From positions 1,550,001-1,614,000 of the forward strand of contig OY782877.1 in NCBI GenBank assembly GCA_963678445.1: a stretch of DNA of 64,000 nucleotides, read 5' to 3'. A model generated the notes under the pieces. The model made no database searches and was not told where the DNA came from. It saw nothing but the letters and a program-made list of their open reading frames with translations. Both the position numbers and the translations under genes were made by a program. Origin of the DNA: G963678445 sp963678445. Its GTDB lineage: Bacteria > Hydrogenedentota > Hydrogenedentia > Hydrogenedentales > G963678445. This document shows, one piece after another, positions 50,559-59,411 of this stretch. Numbering within the stretch: position 1 is the stretch's first letter; the number at the start of each line of letters is the position of its first letter.

Positions 50559-51875
50559 TTACGCCTTCACAATTTTCTCGCGCCCTTTGGTCACGTCCTT
50601 GGTGGCATTGCGCGTATCCACCACCAACTGCGCATGCGCTACGATAAAGTCGAAATCATACTGGGAGTGTGCCGTAGAAATCAGCACGGCGTCATAGTGC
50701 GCCAGATTTTCAGCAGTCAACGGAACCGAGGTTAAATCTATCTGATACTTGCGACCATGGGGCAGCGTGGGCACATGCGGATCGTTGTAGTCGACCCAAG
50801 CGCCATGACGAAACAGTAGTTCAATCAGTTTAAACGAGGGCGATTCGCGCACATCGTCCACATCTTTTTTATACGCCACCCCTAAAACCAAAATGCGCGC
50901 GTTTTTCAACGTTTTAGAGCGTTCGTTCAATGCCTCCATCAAGCGGCTAATGACGTAGGCGGGCATAGCCGTATTGATTTGTCCGGCAAGCTCGATAAAT
51001 TTCGTAGAAAAATCGTATTCCCGCGCTTTCCAGGTCAGATAGAATGGATCGATGGGAATGCAGTGTCCTCCCAGACCCGGACCGGGATAAAACGGCATGT
51101 AACCAAAGGGTTTCGTAGCAGCTGCGTCGATTACCTCCCAAATATCTATTCCCATCCGGTCGCACAACATTTTCAGCTCGTTCACGAGTGCGATATTAAC
51201 GCTTCGAAAAATATTCTCCAGCAATTTCGTCAACTCTGCCGTGGCTGGAGAGGAAACAGGCACAACGCGTTCGAAGATTTTCTCGTAAAGCGCTGTTGCA
51301 TTGGCTGCGCATTTTTCCGTAACACCGCCGATGACCTTTGGAATAGTCTTAATCGTGTACGATCTGTTTCCCGGATCTTCCCGTTCCGGTGAAAAGGCAA
51401 GGTAAAAATCCCGTCCTGCCTGATGTCCCGTCGCTTCAAAAAGCGGCTGCAAGACTTCTGTCGTTGTACCGGGATAGGTCGTGCTCTCCAGAATCACTAA
51501 CTGCTCTTTGCGCAAGCATTTTTGAATGGCTTCGCCGGTGGACTGCACATATTGAAGGTCGGGTTCGTAATTTCGGCTAAGCGGTGTAGGCACGCATATA
51601 ATAATGACATCCGGCTCATCCAGCCGGGTAAACTCCGCCGTTGCCTCAAACCGTCCCGAGCCCACCAACTCGGCAATATCTTCTGAAGGAATGTGGCCGA
51701 TATAACTATGCCCCGTTTCCAGTTGTTTAACCTTTTCCGGGTCCACATCAAAACCGATAACCGTGTAGCCAGCCGCACATAAATGCTGTACCAAAGGCAA
51801 ACCCACATAGCCCAAACCAATCACACCGACCAAGGCGCTGTTGTCTGCAATTTTCTTTTTCAATGCATCCCGCAT
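50559..51875 (-). CDS. Nucleotide-sugar dehydrogenase (WbpA/WecC-like)
   Basis: A 438-residue UDP-sugar 6-dehydrogenase. The Rossmann motif GVIGLGYVGLPL, VPTPLSRNYEPDL, ESTTYPGTT, FSPEREDPGN and the catalytic-cysteine loop GPGLGGHCIPIDPFYL are all present. The details (NRSYTIKTIPKVIGG, GLGGHCIPIDP) match enzymes that oxidise UDP-GlcNAc or UDP-ManNAc for surface polysaccharide. The family acts as a four-electron oxidase to a uronic acid. ATG at 51875 follows GGAACG. Other polysaccharide genes are not adjacent. Confidence 0.93.
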   Translation of the reverse strand: MRDALKKKIADNSALVGVIGLGYVGLPLVQHLCAAGYTVIGFDVDPEKVKQLETGHSYIGHIPSEDIAELVGSGRFEATAEFTRLDEPDVIIICVPTPLSRNYEPDLQYVQSTGEAIQKCLRKEQLVILESTTYPGTTTEVLQPLFEATGHQAGRDFYLAFSPEREDPGNRSYTIKTIPKVIGGVTEKCAANATALYEKIFERVVPVSSPATAELTKLLENIFRSVNIALVNELKMLCDRMGIDIWEVIDAAATKPFGYMPFYPGPGLGGHCIPIDPFYLTWKAREYDFSTKFIELAGQINTAMPAYVISRLMEALNERSKTLKNARILVLGVAYKKDVDDVRESPSFKLIELLFRHGAWVDYNDPHVPTLPHGRKYQIDLTSVPLTAENLAHYDAVLISTAHSQYDFDFIVAHAQLVVDTRNATKDVTKGREKIVKA

Positions 51876-52318
51876 ATAGCTATCGTTCCTTCATTTTCCA
51901 TATCACATTAGCGCCTAAAGTGGTCCAGCGACCACAAGGTGGCTAGGGCCACACCCAAAAAATATGGTCCTTACCGTCCTTGACCGCAGCAGAAATTTCG
52001 TTTTTTATGAGAGCTTTTTGGATGCTGGATACAAAATGTCCGCTCCATCTCCTCTTGTTCTCTTCATGTTCTTCATGCCCTTCATGGTAAAAAAAAATAA
52101 GAAATCATGGCAAATGACCAACGGCCATTTGTGCGCTCAAAGGTAAAAGCGATATGCGTGTAAAGTGATTTCTGTCTTTCTTACTTTGCGATTATCCTTT
52201 ACTCGTATTGATATTGCAAGGGGCTTTCCCATCTTTGCAGTGTTGCGGCCTGGTTTGAAAATTTCTGTCGCGACACCGTATTCTCACTGTTTTCTATAGG
52301 TGTTACGGAGGACATGCC
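51876..52318. other. Divergent intergenic region
   Basis: Apart from copy 8 of the dispersed element (51915-52019), no gene is seen. A CAAATG/CATTTG inverted repeat lies near 52110-52130. Upstream of the plus gene the GGAGG site precedes a GTG start at 52319. Confidence 0.4.
51915..52019 (+). repeat. Dispersed palindromic element, copy 8 (full length)
   Basis: Preceded by CTAAA: stem GTGGTC-CAGC-GACCAC (51920-51935), second stem GTGGC-TAGG-GCCAC, then AATATGGTCCTTACCGTCC, TGACCGCAGCAGAAATTT and TTTTTTATGAGAGCTTTTT. It is the most complete example of the family in plus orientation and lies between divergent genes. Confidence 0.9.
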
Positions 52319-53062
52319 GTGGGTGACGCGTATACACGTATTGATGCTGGCATTGTGCGGCTGGGCAATCGCTATATGGAACGAAGCTGGTCGGCGTTGT
52401 TAGGAAAAACCACTTCGCTATATGATCGGTGTGCAGATGTGGAGTGGATTTCTAAAACTTCGCCTGAATTTCAGTTGCGCCATCAGAAGGCCCCTGTAAA
52501 GCCGTATGATCTGAGTGAGATGGAATGGAGTGAACATACTGATTCGCTGGGTTGTGCGGTGGCGGCGCGGTATGCTTCGGAAAGTTTCTGCATGACGATT
52601 ACAACGCGGGTATTTCATGGGATTCCCGGCATGTGGCGCAGCTATGTTATGCGTAATATGACCCGGGAAACGCAATGCATTGATCGTGCTGCGCTGGAAT
52701 TGCTCGCTGTCGCATCGGGTGCAGTGCGCATTTTTACGCAAGCAGAAAGCTTTGTGCCAGCACCTGTGGTATGGCGTGCCGATGCATCTTCGGTGGTGGC
52801 ACTGGAACGAGCGCATAGCGGCCTGTTTTTGGGTATACAAGCACCGGGCGCGTATGGCTTGTTCACACCGGAACCGGATTGCTGCGCAGTGGTTACGGAG
52901 GAGGCGCTTGAGATTCCCTCTGGAAAGGAGCGTTGCTTTCCTGATACGTGTATAATGCCCTACACAGGTCCGCGGGAGAAGGCACTTTCGGGGCCCTACG
53001 CCGCATTGTTGGCGCAGATACGCGAGTGGAATGCAAACCATCAAAAACATCCGACGACTTAA
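52319..53062 (+). CDS. Hypothetical protein, possible N-domain of GH36-like type
   Basis: A 247-residue soluble protein starting with GTG at 52319 after GGAGG. The opening GNRYMERSWSALLGKTTSLYD resembles the beta-sandwich N-domain of alpha-galactosidase-like (GH36) proteins, in which substrate-binding beta-sheets precede a barrel, but here no barrel follows. A mid-region TITTRVFHGIPGMWRSYVMRNM and later FVPAPVVWRAD are notable. No catalytic motif recognised. It is followed 36 bases on by the methyltransferase gene. Confidence 0.6.
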   Translation: MGDAYTRIDAGIVRLGNRYMERSWSALLGKTTSLYDRCADVEWISKTSPEFQLRHQKAPVKPYDLSEMEWSEHTDSLGCAVAARYASESFCMTITTRVFHGIPGMWRSYVMRNMTRETQCIDRAALELLAVASGAVRIFTQAESFVPAPVVWRADASSVVALERAHSGLFLGIQAPGAYGLFTPEPDCCAVVTEEALEIPSGKERCFPDTCIMPYTGPREKALSGPYAALLAQIREWNANHQKHPTT

Positions 53063-53097
53063 TTTAGTAGCGTCGTTTCAATGAGACAGGAACCTCT

Positions 53098-54264
53098 ATG
53101 TTGGAAGCTTTATCGGAAATGGTTGTAGATATTACGGCGGTGGCGCATGGTGGCGATGGTGTGGGACGCATTGAAGGGCAGGTTTGTTTTGTGCCCTATG
53201 CGCTGCCAGGCGATCGGGTTAAGGTGCGCCTCACCCGACAAAGTAAAAATGCGTGCTGGGCGGAAATCGTTGAAATCATTGAGCCATCCCCCCATCGCAT
53301 TCCCCCTGCATGTGCTAATCATGGCGTTTGTGGTGCGTGTCTTTGGGGACATTTCGCCTATCCGGCTCAGGCGGAGTGGAAACAAACTATCGTGCAGGAG
53401 GCTATGGCCCGTATCGCTGGCGTGGAAAAGGAGGTGCTTTGGGTGGAGGATACTTCGCTGCGTTTGGGCTATCGCACTCGTGCGGAATTTCATGGCGATG
53501 GTGAAAAGCTGGGCTTTTTTGCGCGCGGCACCCATACCATCGTGGATACAGAGTCGTCGCCGCTTTGTCATGACCGGATCAATGAAGCGCTCAAAACGCT
53601 ACGCACCCTGAGGTTGAAGGGCACGGTGACAGTCACGGCCAACCCGGAAGGGGAGGAGCTAATGATATGGACGCGTTTCACGCAGCGACGCTTGAAACAG
53701 CGCTTCCAGCTGGCCAATACGCCAAAAGATGAACACACGCCGCTGGCTCAGTTTGTTTTCGACAAAACCCCTATTGTAAATGGCACTTTTTCGCAATCCA
53801 GCTTATTGTTGAACCGCAAGCTGGTAAAAACGGTGCGTAGCGTGTTGCAGAAATCCACATCGGTACTCGATCTGTATTGTGGCAATGGCAATTTGACGAT
53901 TAACTTGCCGCAACGGGTTGACGTGGTTGGCGTGGACCATACGCGCACAGCGACCAAAGCGGCAAAGCGATTGAGCAAGCGCGACTATCGCACGGGGAAT
54001 GAGGAAAAAATGACGGCGTTGTTGCAGCGGGACGATTGGGGCACGATTGTCCTGGACCCGCCACGCACAGGCGCCAAAGCTATCATGCCCGCGTTGGCGC
54101 AGTCCCGTGCAGAGGCTATCGTGTATGTTTCCTGCGACCCGGCCACCCTGGCGCGCGATGTGAAAGTACTGGCGGAAAGCGGGTGGCAGGTTACGTATCT
54201 GGCAGCGGTGGATATGTTCCCCCATACGCCTCATGTAGAAACGGTGTGCCGATTGGAACGCTAA
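53098..54264 (+). CDS. Class I SAM-dependent RNA methyltransferase (RlmD/TrmA type)
   Basis: A 388-residue enzyme that makes 5-methyluridine in rRNA or tRNA. An N-terminal TRAM domain (about 1-60), four-cysteine Fe-S site (CANHGVCGAC and SSPLCHD), SAM-binding LDLYCGNGNLT, and the catalytic SCDPATLARD with the nucleophilic Cys and FSQSS motif match the RlmD/RlmC/TrmA group. RlmD or RlmCD function is likely; the exact site cannot be set. Its TAA stop is immediately followed by a truncated copy of the palindromic element. Confidence 0.9.
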   Translation: MLEALSEMVVDITAVAHGGDGVGRIEGQVCFVPYALPGDRVKVRLTRQSKNACWAEIVEIIEPSPHRIPPACANHGVCGACLWGHFAYPAQAEWKQTIVQEAMARIAGVEKEVLWVEDTSLRLGYRTRAEFHGDGEKLGFFARGTHTIVDTESSPLCHDRINEALKTLRTLRLKGTVTVTANPEGEELMIWTRFTQRRLKQRFQLANTPKDEHTPLAQFVFDKTPIVNGTFSQSSLLLNRKLVKTVRSVLQKSTSVLDLYCGNGNLTINLPQRVDVVGVDHTRTATKAAKRLSKRDYRTGNEEKMTALLQRDDWGTIVLDPPRTGAKAIMPALAQSRAEAIVYVSCDPATLARDVKVLAESGWQVTYLAAVDMFPHTPHVETVCRLER

Positions 54265-54276
54265 GTGGTCCAGCGA
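54265..54276 (+). repeat. Truncated dispersed element, copy 9
   Basis: GTGGTCCAGCGA directly after the TAA stop matches the first 12 bases of the element in gene-sense orientation, and then the sequence runs into the ribosome-binding site of the next gene. Either an eroded copy or a partial insertion. Confidence 0.6.
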
Positions 54277-54290
54277 AAAAGGAAATATAC

Positions 54291-54863
54291 GTGTCTAGAT
54301 CGATTTGTGTATACGCATCATCCAGCAATGCCGTGGCCCCGGTCTTCCAGGAAGCCGCACGCACCCTTGGTCGTTGTCTGGCCCAACGTGGCGACACCTT
54401 GGTCTATGGTGCAGGAAACCTGGGTTTAATGGGTGAAGTCGCACGTGCGACCCATGCCAATGGGGGACGTATCGTCGGTGTTATTCCGGAAAAACTGCGT
54501 GACCTGGAATTGGCCTACGAAAAATCGGATGAACTCATCATCACCCGTGACATGCGGGAACGCAAAGCCATTATGGAGCAACGCGCTGATGCGTTTATTG
54601 CCCTGCCCGGCGGTTTTGGCACACTGGAGGAACTGTTGGAAATCCTGACGCTCAAGCAGTTGTGGTATCATAACCGTCCGTTGGTCTTGCTAAATACAGC
54701 AGGCATCTACGATGGACTCACGGCGTTTTTTGAAACGTTGATGCAGGAAAATTTCATCCGAAAATCGCACGAACGCCTCTACCGGCTCTGCTCAACTCCG
54801 GAAGAAGCTTTGGATTATATCGATGCCTACACGCCAGAGGAACCCCATGGAAAATGGTTTTGA
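54291..54863 (+). CDS. LOG family / TIGR00730 Rossmann protein
   Basis: A 190-residue protein of the lysine-decarboxylase-like LOG family, which as cytokinin riboside 5'-monophosphate phosphoribohydrolase cleaves nucleotide sugars. The phosphate loop GAGNLGLMGEVA and the diagnostic PGGFGTLEELLE motif are present, with DMRERKAIME before it. The start is GTG at 54291 after AAGGAAA; the longer frame overlaps the methyltransferase and is rejected. Bacterial members act on AMP or related nucleotides; the true role is unknown. Confidence 0.88.
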   Translation: MSRSICVYASSSNAVAPVFQEAARTLGRCLAQRGDTLVYGAGNLGLMGEVARATHANGGRIVGVIPEKLRDLELAYEKSDELIITRDMRERKAIMEQRADAFIALPGGFGTLEELLEILTLKQLWYHNRPLVLLNTAGIYDGLTAFFETLMQENFIRKSHERLYRLCSTPEEALDYIDAYTPEEPHGKWF

Positions 54864-54909
54864 GTAGCCCGCATCTTTTCAGTAACATCGTATATACGGA
54901 GCAGTTTTT

Positions 54910-57639
54910 ATGTCCGACACCGCCTCACGCCCAAAAACATTGAGTACCATCGGCTGGTTTCTTACCGTTCTTATCTTCTTTTTTATTTCTGGCGCATGCG
55001 GGCTATTGTATCAAGTGGTCTGGACCCGGAAACTCGTGCTCCTTTTCGGCACCACCTCCTACGCAGTCAGCACCGTTTTGTCTATCTATTTTCTCGGCTT
55101 AGGGCTAGGGAGCTTTTGGGGCGGGAAACTGGCAGATCGAAGCAAAACACCACTGCAACTCTATGGGCTCTTTGAGATCATCATCGGCGTGTGGGCACTC
55201 CTGTTCATCGTAACACTCCCATATACAGAAAATATCGTAGTTTCTTTTTTGAAAGCCTCCGGCGGCACACGCAGCACCGGGATCGCACTCCGTGCTTGTA
55301 TGGCCACCCTTTTCCTGTTTGTTCCCGTTACCCTTATGGGCGCCACGTTGCCGTTGCTGGCCAAATTCATCAACCACGAAAGCCAGGTGCATGCGCCCAA
55401 AATCAGTGCGCTCTATACCGTAAACACGCTTGGCGCAGTCGCAGGGTGCTTCCTGACGGGTTTCTTCCTTATCGCACATCTTGGCTACACCCGCGCCACC
55501 TTCTTGGGGGCTGCCGCAAACGGATTCATTGGCACATTGGCCTTGGTCCTCTCGCTACGCATAGAACCCACCACTTCCACCGTTCCTGCAGCAAAACCTC
55601 TACCCCCAGTTCCTGCACATACCCAGAGATCATCCGAACGCTACACCTTTATTTTGGTGCTCGCTGCTTTTTTTCTCTCCGGCTTCTGCGCGCTGGCGCT
55701 GGAAGTATTGTGGACACGGCTGCTCGCCATTGTTTTTCTCGGCACTACCTACGCCTACACCACCATGCTCGCCACATTGCTTTGTGGTATTGCCCTCGGT
55801 AGTGCCATCGCGGCATCCTTTGTTCATAAAATCCGCCACCCCATGGCTGTTTTAGGCGCCGTACTGATCGCGATCAGCGCCGGCTGCCTGCTCAGCCTGA
55901 GCAGCATCGCCGCCATGCCGGAAAAGGTGATCGCACTGCATCAGCAAAGTTCAAATGATTGGAGCGATATTATTACCGGAAAAGTTTTTCTTTCTTTCAT
56001 GGCGCTTTTCCTCCCTACGTTTTTTTTCGGCATGACCTTCCCCTTCGTCGTAAAATCAGTCACGCTGCAACGCGACACCCTGGGCGTGGATGTCGGACGC
56101 GTGTATGGCGTCAACACCTTCGGCGGCGTACTGGGCGCACTCGCTGGGGGCTATCTGCTCATCCCCCTCATGGGCGTACACAACGGCATGCTTCTATTGG
56201 CCGGTCTGTTAGCACTGACGGGGCTACTGCTGACTTTTGTAGGCCTGGAAAAAACTATCCCGAAGCGGCTGGGAATATTACTGGCATGCAGTACAGTGCT
56301 CGCTATTGCCTGGTGGCAAACCCCCAAGGATGTCAGCCAATCCCTGAACACCGGTTATATCCCCAAGGATAACCGCATTCTTTCTTACGCGGAAGGCGTA
56401 GAAGGAACCGTCGTAGTTTCCGAACCGGAAGACAGCGAAAACGGGGCCGATCGCATCCTGTGGATCAACCGGGTGCAGGCCACCACCTCCATCGAAAAGG
56501 GGGTGAAAATGAATCGTCTGCAGGGCGTACTCCCCCTGCTATTCGACCGCGAGCCGCTCGACGTACTCTTTATGTGCTTTGGTTCCGGCATCACTTGCGG
56601 CACCCTGGCGCTCAGCAGTTTCGAGCATATAGACGCTGTCGAAATCTGCCCCGAAGTGCTTGAGGCCGCTCCGCTTTTCGATACCGATAATCTGGGCGTG
56701 CTCCGTCGTCCCCGCGTACTGTTTCATATCGACGATGGACGAAACTACCTACTGACCACCAACAATCACTACGATGTCATCACCTTCGAACCGATGCCGC
56801 TGGCACTGGCAGGGGTTTCCACCTTTTACACAAAGGAATACTACGAATCTTGTTTTAACCATTTAAAGCCTGGCGGCCTTGTGTCGCAATGGATACCGCT
56901 ACACAGCCTTAACCCGCAGATGGTGCGCTCGCTCGTATTTACGTTTACGAAAGTATTTCCGGAATATTGCGCGTGGTTTATCAACGCGGATCTCTTCCTC
57001 ATTGGCTCTAATGAAGCATTGCGACTGGATTATCCCCGTTTGCAAAAACGCTTGAGCCAACCTCAATTGGCGGAGGCGTTGCGCAAGGTAGGATTTCACG
57101 ATCCCTTTGAGGTGCTGGCCTGTTTCCTGCTCGACAAAAACGCATTGAACCAGTATGCCCGTGGCGGTGAAATCATGACAGATGATCGCCCCTGGGCAGA
57201 GTTTGAGGCGCCAAAATGGATCTATGCGCAACAAGTACCCAATACCCTGCGCGAGCTGGCTCCCTACGCCACGAGTCCCCTGCCGCTTTTCAAATCCGAA
57301 GGACTATCGCCTGAGCTCAAGAAAAAAATAGCACGTCGACATCGTTCCCGGATACACGATCTGGAAGCCCTTGAGGCCTACTATGCCGCCGCCGTCTCGA
57401 TTGAGACCCCGGCGCTGCCACGCTTCCTGGAATCGCTCGATATCGATGCGAATAACGCCAATGCACAATACTACATACGAAGGATACTCGAAAAACAGAT
57501 CCCAACGCTTATACGCTGGGAAAAGTATGATGCTGCGCGCCAACGCCTGGCGGAAACCCTTGCCCGCATGCCGCAGGATCAACTTGTGCTGCAATTGCAA
57601 CAGCAGCTTGTCGCCGCACAAGGTGCGGAAAAGAATTAG
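54910..57639 (+). CDS. Membrane protein fused to spermidine-synthase-like domain
   Basis: A 909-residue protein. Residues about 10-490 hold roughly 12-14 membrane helices of the fused spermidine synthase family (FISGACGLLYQVVWTRKL, PVTLMGATLPLLAKF, LYTVNTLGAVAGCFLTGF). Residues about 510-760 are a methyltransferase-fold domain: LFMCFGSGITCGTL, DDGRNYLLTTNNHYDVITFEP, FYTKEYYESC. The last 140 residues are helical, TPR-like. Substrate is unknown; such membrane-anchored spermidine-synthase-like proteins have no firm role. ATG at 54910 follows ACGGAG. Downstream is a possible pilin-like lipoprotein gene. Confidence 0.85.
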   Translation: MSDTASRPKTLSTIGWFLTVLIFFFISGACGLLYQVVWTRKLVLLFGTTSYAVSTVLSIYFLGLGLGSFWGGKLADRSKTPLQLYGLFEIIIGVWALLFIVTLPYTENIVVSFLKASGGTRSTGIALRACMATLFLFVPVTLMGATLPLLAKFINHESQVHAPKISALYTVNTLGAVAGCFLTGFFLIAHLGYTRATFLGAAANGFIGTLALVLSLRIEPTTSTVPAAKPLPPVPAHTQRSSERYTFILVLAAFFLSGFCALALEVLWTRLLAIVFLGTTYAYTTMLATLLCGIALGSAIAASFVHKIRHPMAVLGAVLIAISAGCLLSLSSIAAMPEKVIALHQQSSNDWSDIITGKVFLSFMALFLPTFFFGMTFPFVVKSVTLQRDTLGVDVGRVYGVNTFGGVLGALAGGYLLIPLMGVHNGMLLLAGLLALTGLLLTFVGLEKTIPKRLGILLACSTVLAIAWWQTPKDVSQSLNTGYIPKDNRILSYAEGVEGTVVVSEPEDSENGADRILWINRVQATTSIEKGVKMNRLQGVLPLLFDREPLDVLFMCFGSGITCGTLALSSFEHIDAVEICPEVLEAAPLFDTDNLGVLRRPRVLFHIDDGRNYLLTTNNHYDVITFEPMPLALAGVSTFYTKEYYESCFNHLKPGGLVSQWIPLHSLNPQMVRSLVFTFTKVFPEYCAWFINADLFLIGSNEALRLDYPRLQKRLSQPQLAEALRKVGFHDPFEVLACFLLDKNALNQYARGGEIMTDDRPWAEFEAPKWIYAQQVPNTLRELAPYATSPLPLFKSEGLSPELKKKIARRHRSRIHDLEALEAYYAAAVSIETPALPRFLESLDIDANNANAQYYIRRILEKQIPTLIRWEKYDAARQRLAETLARMPQDQLVLQLQQQLVAAQGAEKN

Positions 57640-57659
57640 CATCAAGTGTGGTCCTGAAA

Positions 57660-57687
57660 TTTACAATCTTGCGCGTTGTGGTATACT
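57660..57687 (+). promoter_or_regulatory. Sigma70 promoter of the lipoprotein gene
   Basis: TTTACA (57660-57665) and TATACT (57682-57687) are separated by 16 bases, with an extended TGG before the -10. It sits about 87 bases upstream of the lipoprotein start. Confidence 0.65.
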
Positions 57688-57773
57688 GCAGATAAGCATG
57701 AAACTGTGTCTCCTTTTCTTTCTGCGCCTCTGTTGTGCGTAGAAAGAGAAAGATGGGAATAGGGAATTTGCAT

Positions 57774-58523
57774 ATGCAAAAGCTTTGTCTGGGTATTGTT
57801 GTTGCGCTCTTGACTGGTTGCGGTGCAGAGCTACTCACAACCACCGCGATACAGGGCGAATTACAAAGCCAACAACTAAGCGCCATGCAGCGACAAATTA
57901 AAAATGCCGCGGCTACATCTGGCCGCATTCAATTGGAGCGTGCTATCCAAACGTACACGGCGGAGAAGAGCGCTTACCCGCCCTCGCTGGATGCGCTTGC
58001 ACCCAACTGGATTGCCAGCGTGCCGCGTCAACCGGATGGAACCCCGTATGCCTATGACCCCGCTACGGGACGTATAGGCACTAAACCGTTTGCAGGCAAT
58101 GGCCCCACGCCTGCGGATCATGCCTTGATGCAAAAAATCAACGCGGCCATTTATCAATACGGCATGCAGACCGGCTATTACCCCCCTACGCTGGATGCGC
58201 TCGCCCCCACATATTTACCCACAGCGCCCCGCACCCATTCCGGTGAGGCCTTTCTGTATGACAATACGACCGGCGCTGTCACGTATCCTGCTGGAGGTTC
58301 AAACCCGGCTCCCACATCGTCAGCCAACCCTGCTTCGTCTACGGTTTCGGGAATGGGGCCAATGGGTGAAGCAGTCACTGGCATAGGCATGCAGCAGCAG
58401 CTTAACCGAAACAGCAATGCAGGAACCAACGCAGCCGGTAGCTATGCACGTGAATCTCTGGACGATATCACTAGCTCCACCAACGACCGCACCAATCAAG
58501 TTATGGACGATTTAGGGCTTTAG
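57774..58523 (+). CDS. Lipoprotein with two pseudopilin-like repeats
   Basis: A 249-residue protein. The N-terminus LCLGIVVALLTGCGAE is a lipoprotein signal with lipobox LTGC. Two similar modules follow: AIQTYTAEKSAYPPSLDALAPNW...PDGTPYAYDPATG (about 60-105) and AIYQYGMQTGYYPPTLDALAPTY...EAFLYDNTTG (about 120-165). Both resemble the C-terminal domain of type II secretion pseudopilin GspG, including the YYPPTLDAL helix-to-strand turn, but the pilin N-terminal helix is replaced by the lipobox. The tail is Asn/Ser-rich. ATG at 57774 follows AGGGAA. Its TAG stop abuts an element copy. Confidence 0.75.
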   Translation: MQKLCLGIVVALLTGCGAELLTTTAIQGELQSQQLSAMQRQIKNAAATSGRIQLERAIQTYTAEKSAYPPSLDALAPNWIASVPRQPDGTPYAYDPATGRIGTKPFAGNGPTPADHALMQKINAAIYQYGMQTGYYPPTLDALAPTYLPTAPRTHSGEAFLYDNTTGAVTYPAGGSNPAPTSSANPASSTVSGMGPMGEAVTGIGMQQQLNRNSNAGTNAAGSYARESLDDITSSTNDRTNQVMDDLGL

Positions 58524-58626
58524 GCGGTCCAGCGACCGCAAGGTGGCCAAGGCTCTACCCAAAAATATGGTCCTGACAGTCACTGAACAAAAAAATTCAC
58601 GTTCCCACAGTCCTCCGTGGGAATGT
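58524..58626 (+). repeat. Dispersed palindromic element, copy 10, composite with GTTCCCAC hairpin
   Basis: Begins directly after the TAG stop: stem GCGGTC-CAGC-GACCGC (58524-58539), decayed second stem, AAATATGGTCCTGACAGTC, AT-rich part, then hairpin CGTTCCCAC/GTGGGAATG (58600-58608 with 58617-58625). As in copy 7 the GTTCCCAC hairpin is attached to the distal end. Confidence 0.85.
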
Positions 58627-58660
58627 ATAGTAGTAATGAACGAAGAACGAGATGAAATAG

Positions 58661-59323
58661 ATGAAGTCAGCAGAGCCCTCTCTTCGCAAAGCACTGTTGC
58701 GAATTTTTGACACCCTGTCGCAACATTACGGCCCCACCCACTGGTGGCCCGGCGACACGCCTTTTGAAATTGCCATCGGCGCTATACTTACGCAAAATAC
58801 GGCCTGGACCAATGTCGAAAAAGCGATTGTAAACTTGAAAAAAGAAGCACTTCTTAGTCCAAAGCACCTCGTGGAAGCTTCCGAGGAAGTAGTGCAGGCG
58901 GCATTGCGCCCTTCGGGTTATTTCCGTCAGAAAACGGAACGGGTACGACTCTTTAGCGAACATCTTCTTCAGCATTACCAAGGCAGCATCCGCCGCATGG
59001 CCCGTCGTCCTCTTGCTGAACTTCGTCTTGAACTCCTGTCGCTCAAGGGAATCGGCCCTGAAACCGCCGACGATATTTTGTTGTACGCTTGTGAGCACCC
59101 TGTATTTGTTGTGGACGCCTATACCCGTCGTATCCTGACACGTCATGGTCTCATTGAAGATAACTTGTCCTATGAGGCACTCCGCAGCCTGTTAGAAGAA
59201 AATCTGCCCACCGATCTGCACCTTTTCAGAGAATTCCACGGACTTATTGTTTGGACGGGCAAAGATTTTTGCCGCACAAAGCCGCACTGCGAAGATTGTC
59301 CGATGGGTTTTCTCCTGCCGTAA
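58661..59323 (+). CDS. HhH-GPD DNA glycosylase (endonuclease III superfamily)
   Basis: A 220-residue base-excision repair protein. The helix-hairpin-helix is LKGIGPETADDILLYA, followed by the conserved Asp in VFVVDAYTRR and a C-terminal Fe-S cysteine set (CRTKPHCEDCPM, with a fourth Cys expected upstream). Where endonuclease III has the lyase Lys after the hairpin (GRKTA), this protein has Glu (PETAD), as in MagIII/3-methyladenine-type monofunctional glycosylases. So a glycosylase without AP-lyase is likely. Start ATG 58661; no strong ribosome-binding site. Confidence 0.88.
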   Translation: MKSAEPSLRKALLRIFDTLSQHYGPTHWWPGDTPFEIAIGAILTQNTAWTNVEKAIVNLKKEALLSPKHLVEASEEVVQAALRPSGYFRQKTERVRLFSEHLLQHYQGSIRRMARRPLAELRLELLSLKGIGPETADDILLYACEHPVFVVDAYTRRILTRHGLIEDNLSYEALRSLLEENLPTDLHLFREFHGLIVWTGKDFCRTKPHCEDCPMGFLLP

Positions 59324-59411
59324 GTTGCCTCCAAACCGTCCCGGTAGTATTCTATCCATAGACCGCACCCAATGCGTGCCGTCGATGAAACAAGCAAAGG
59401 GAGAATCTCTT

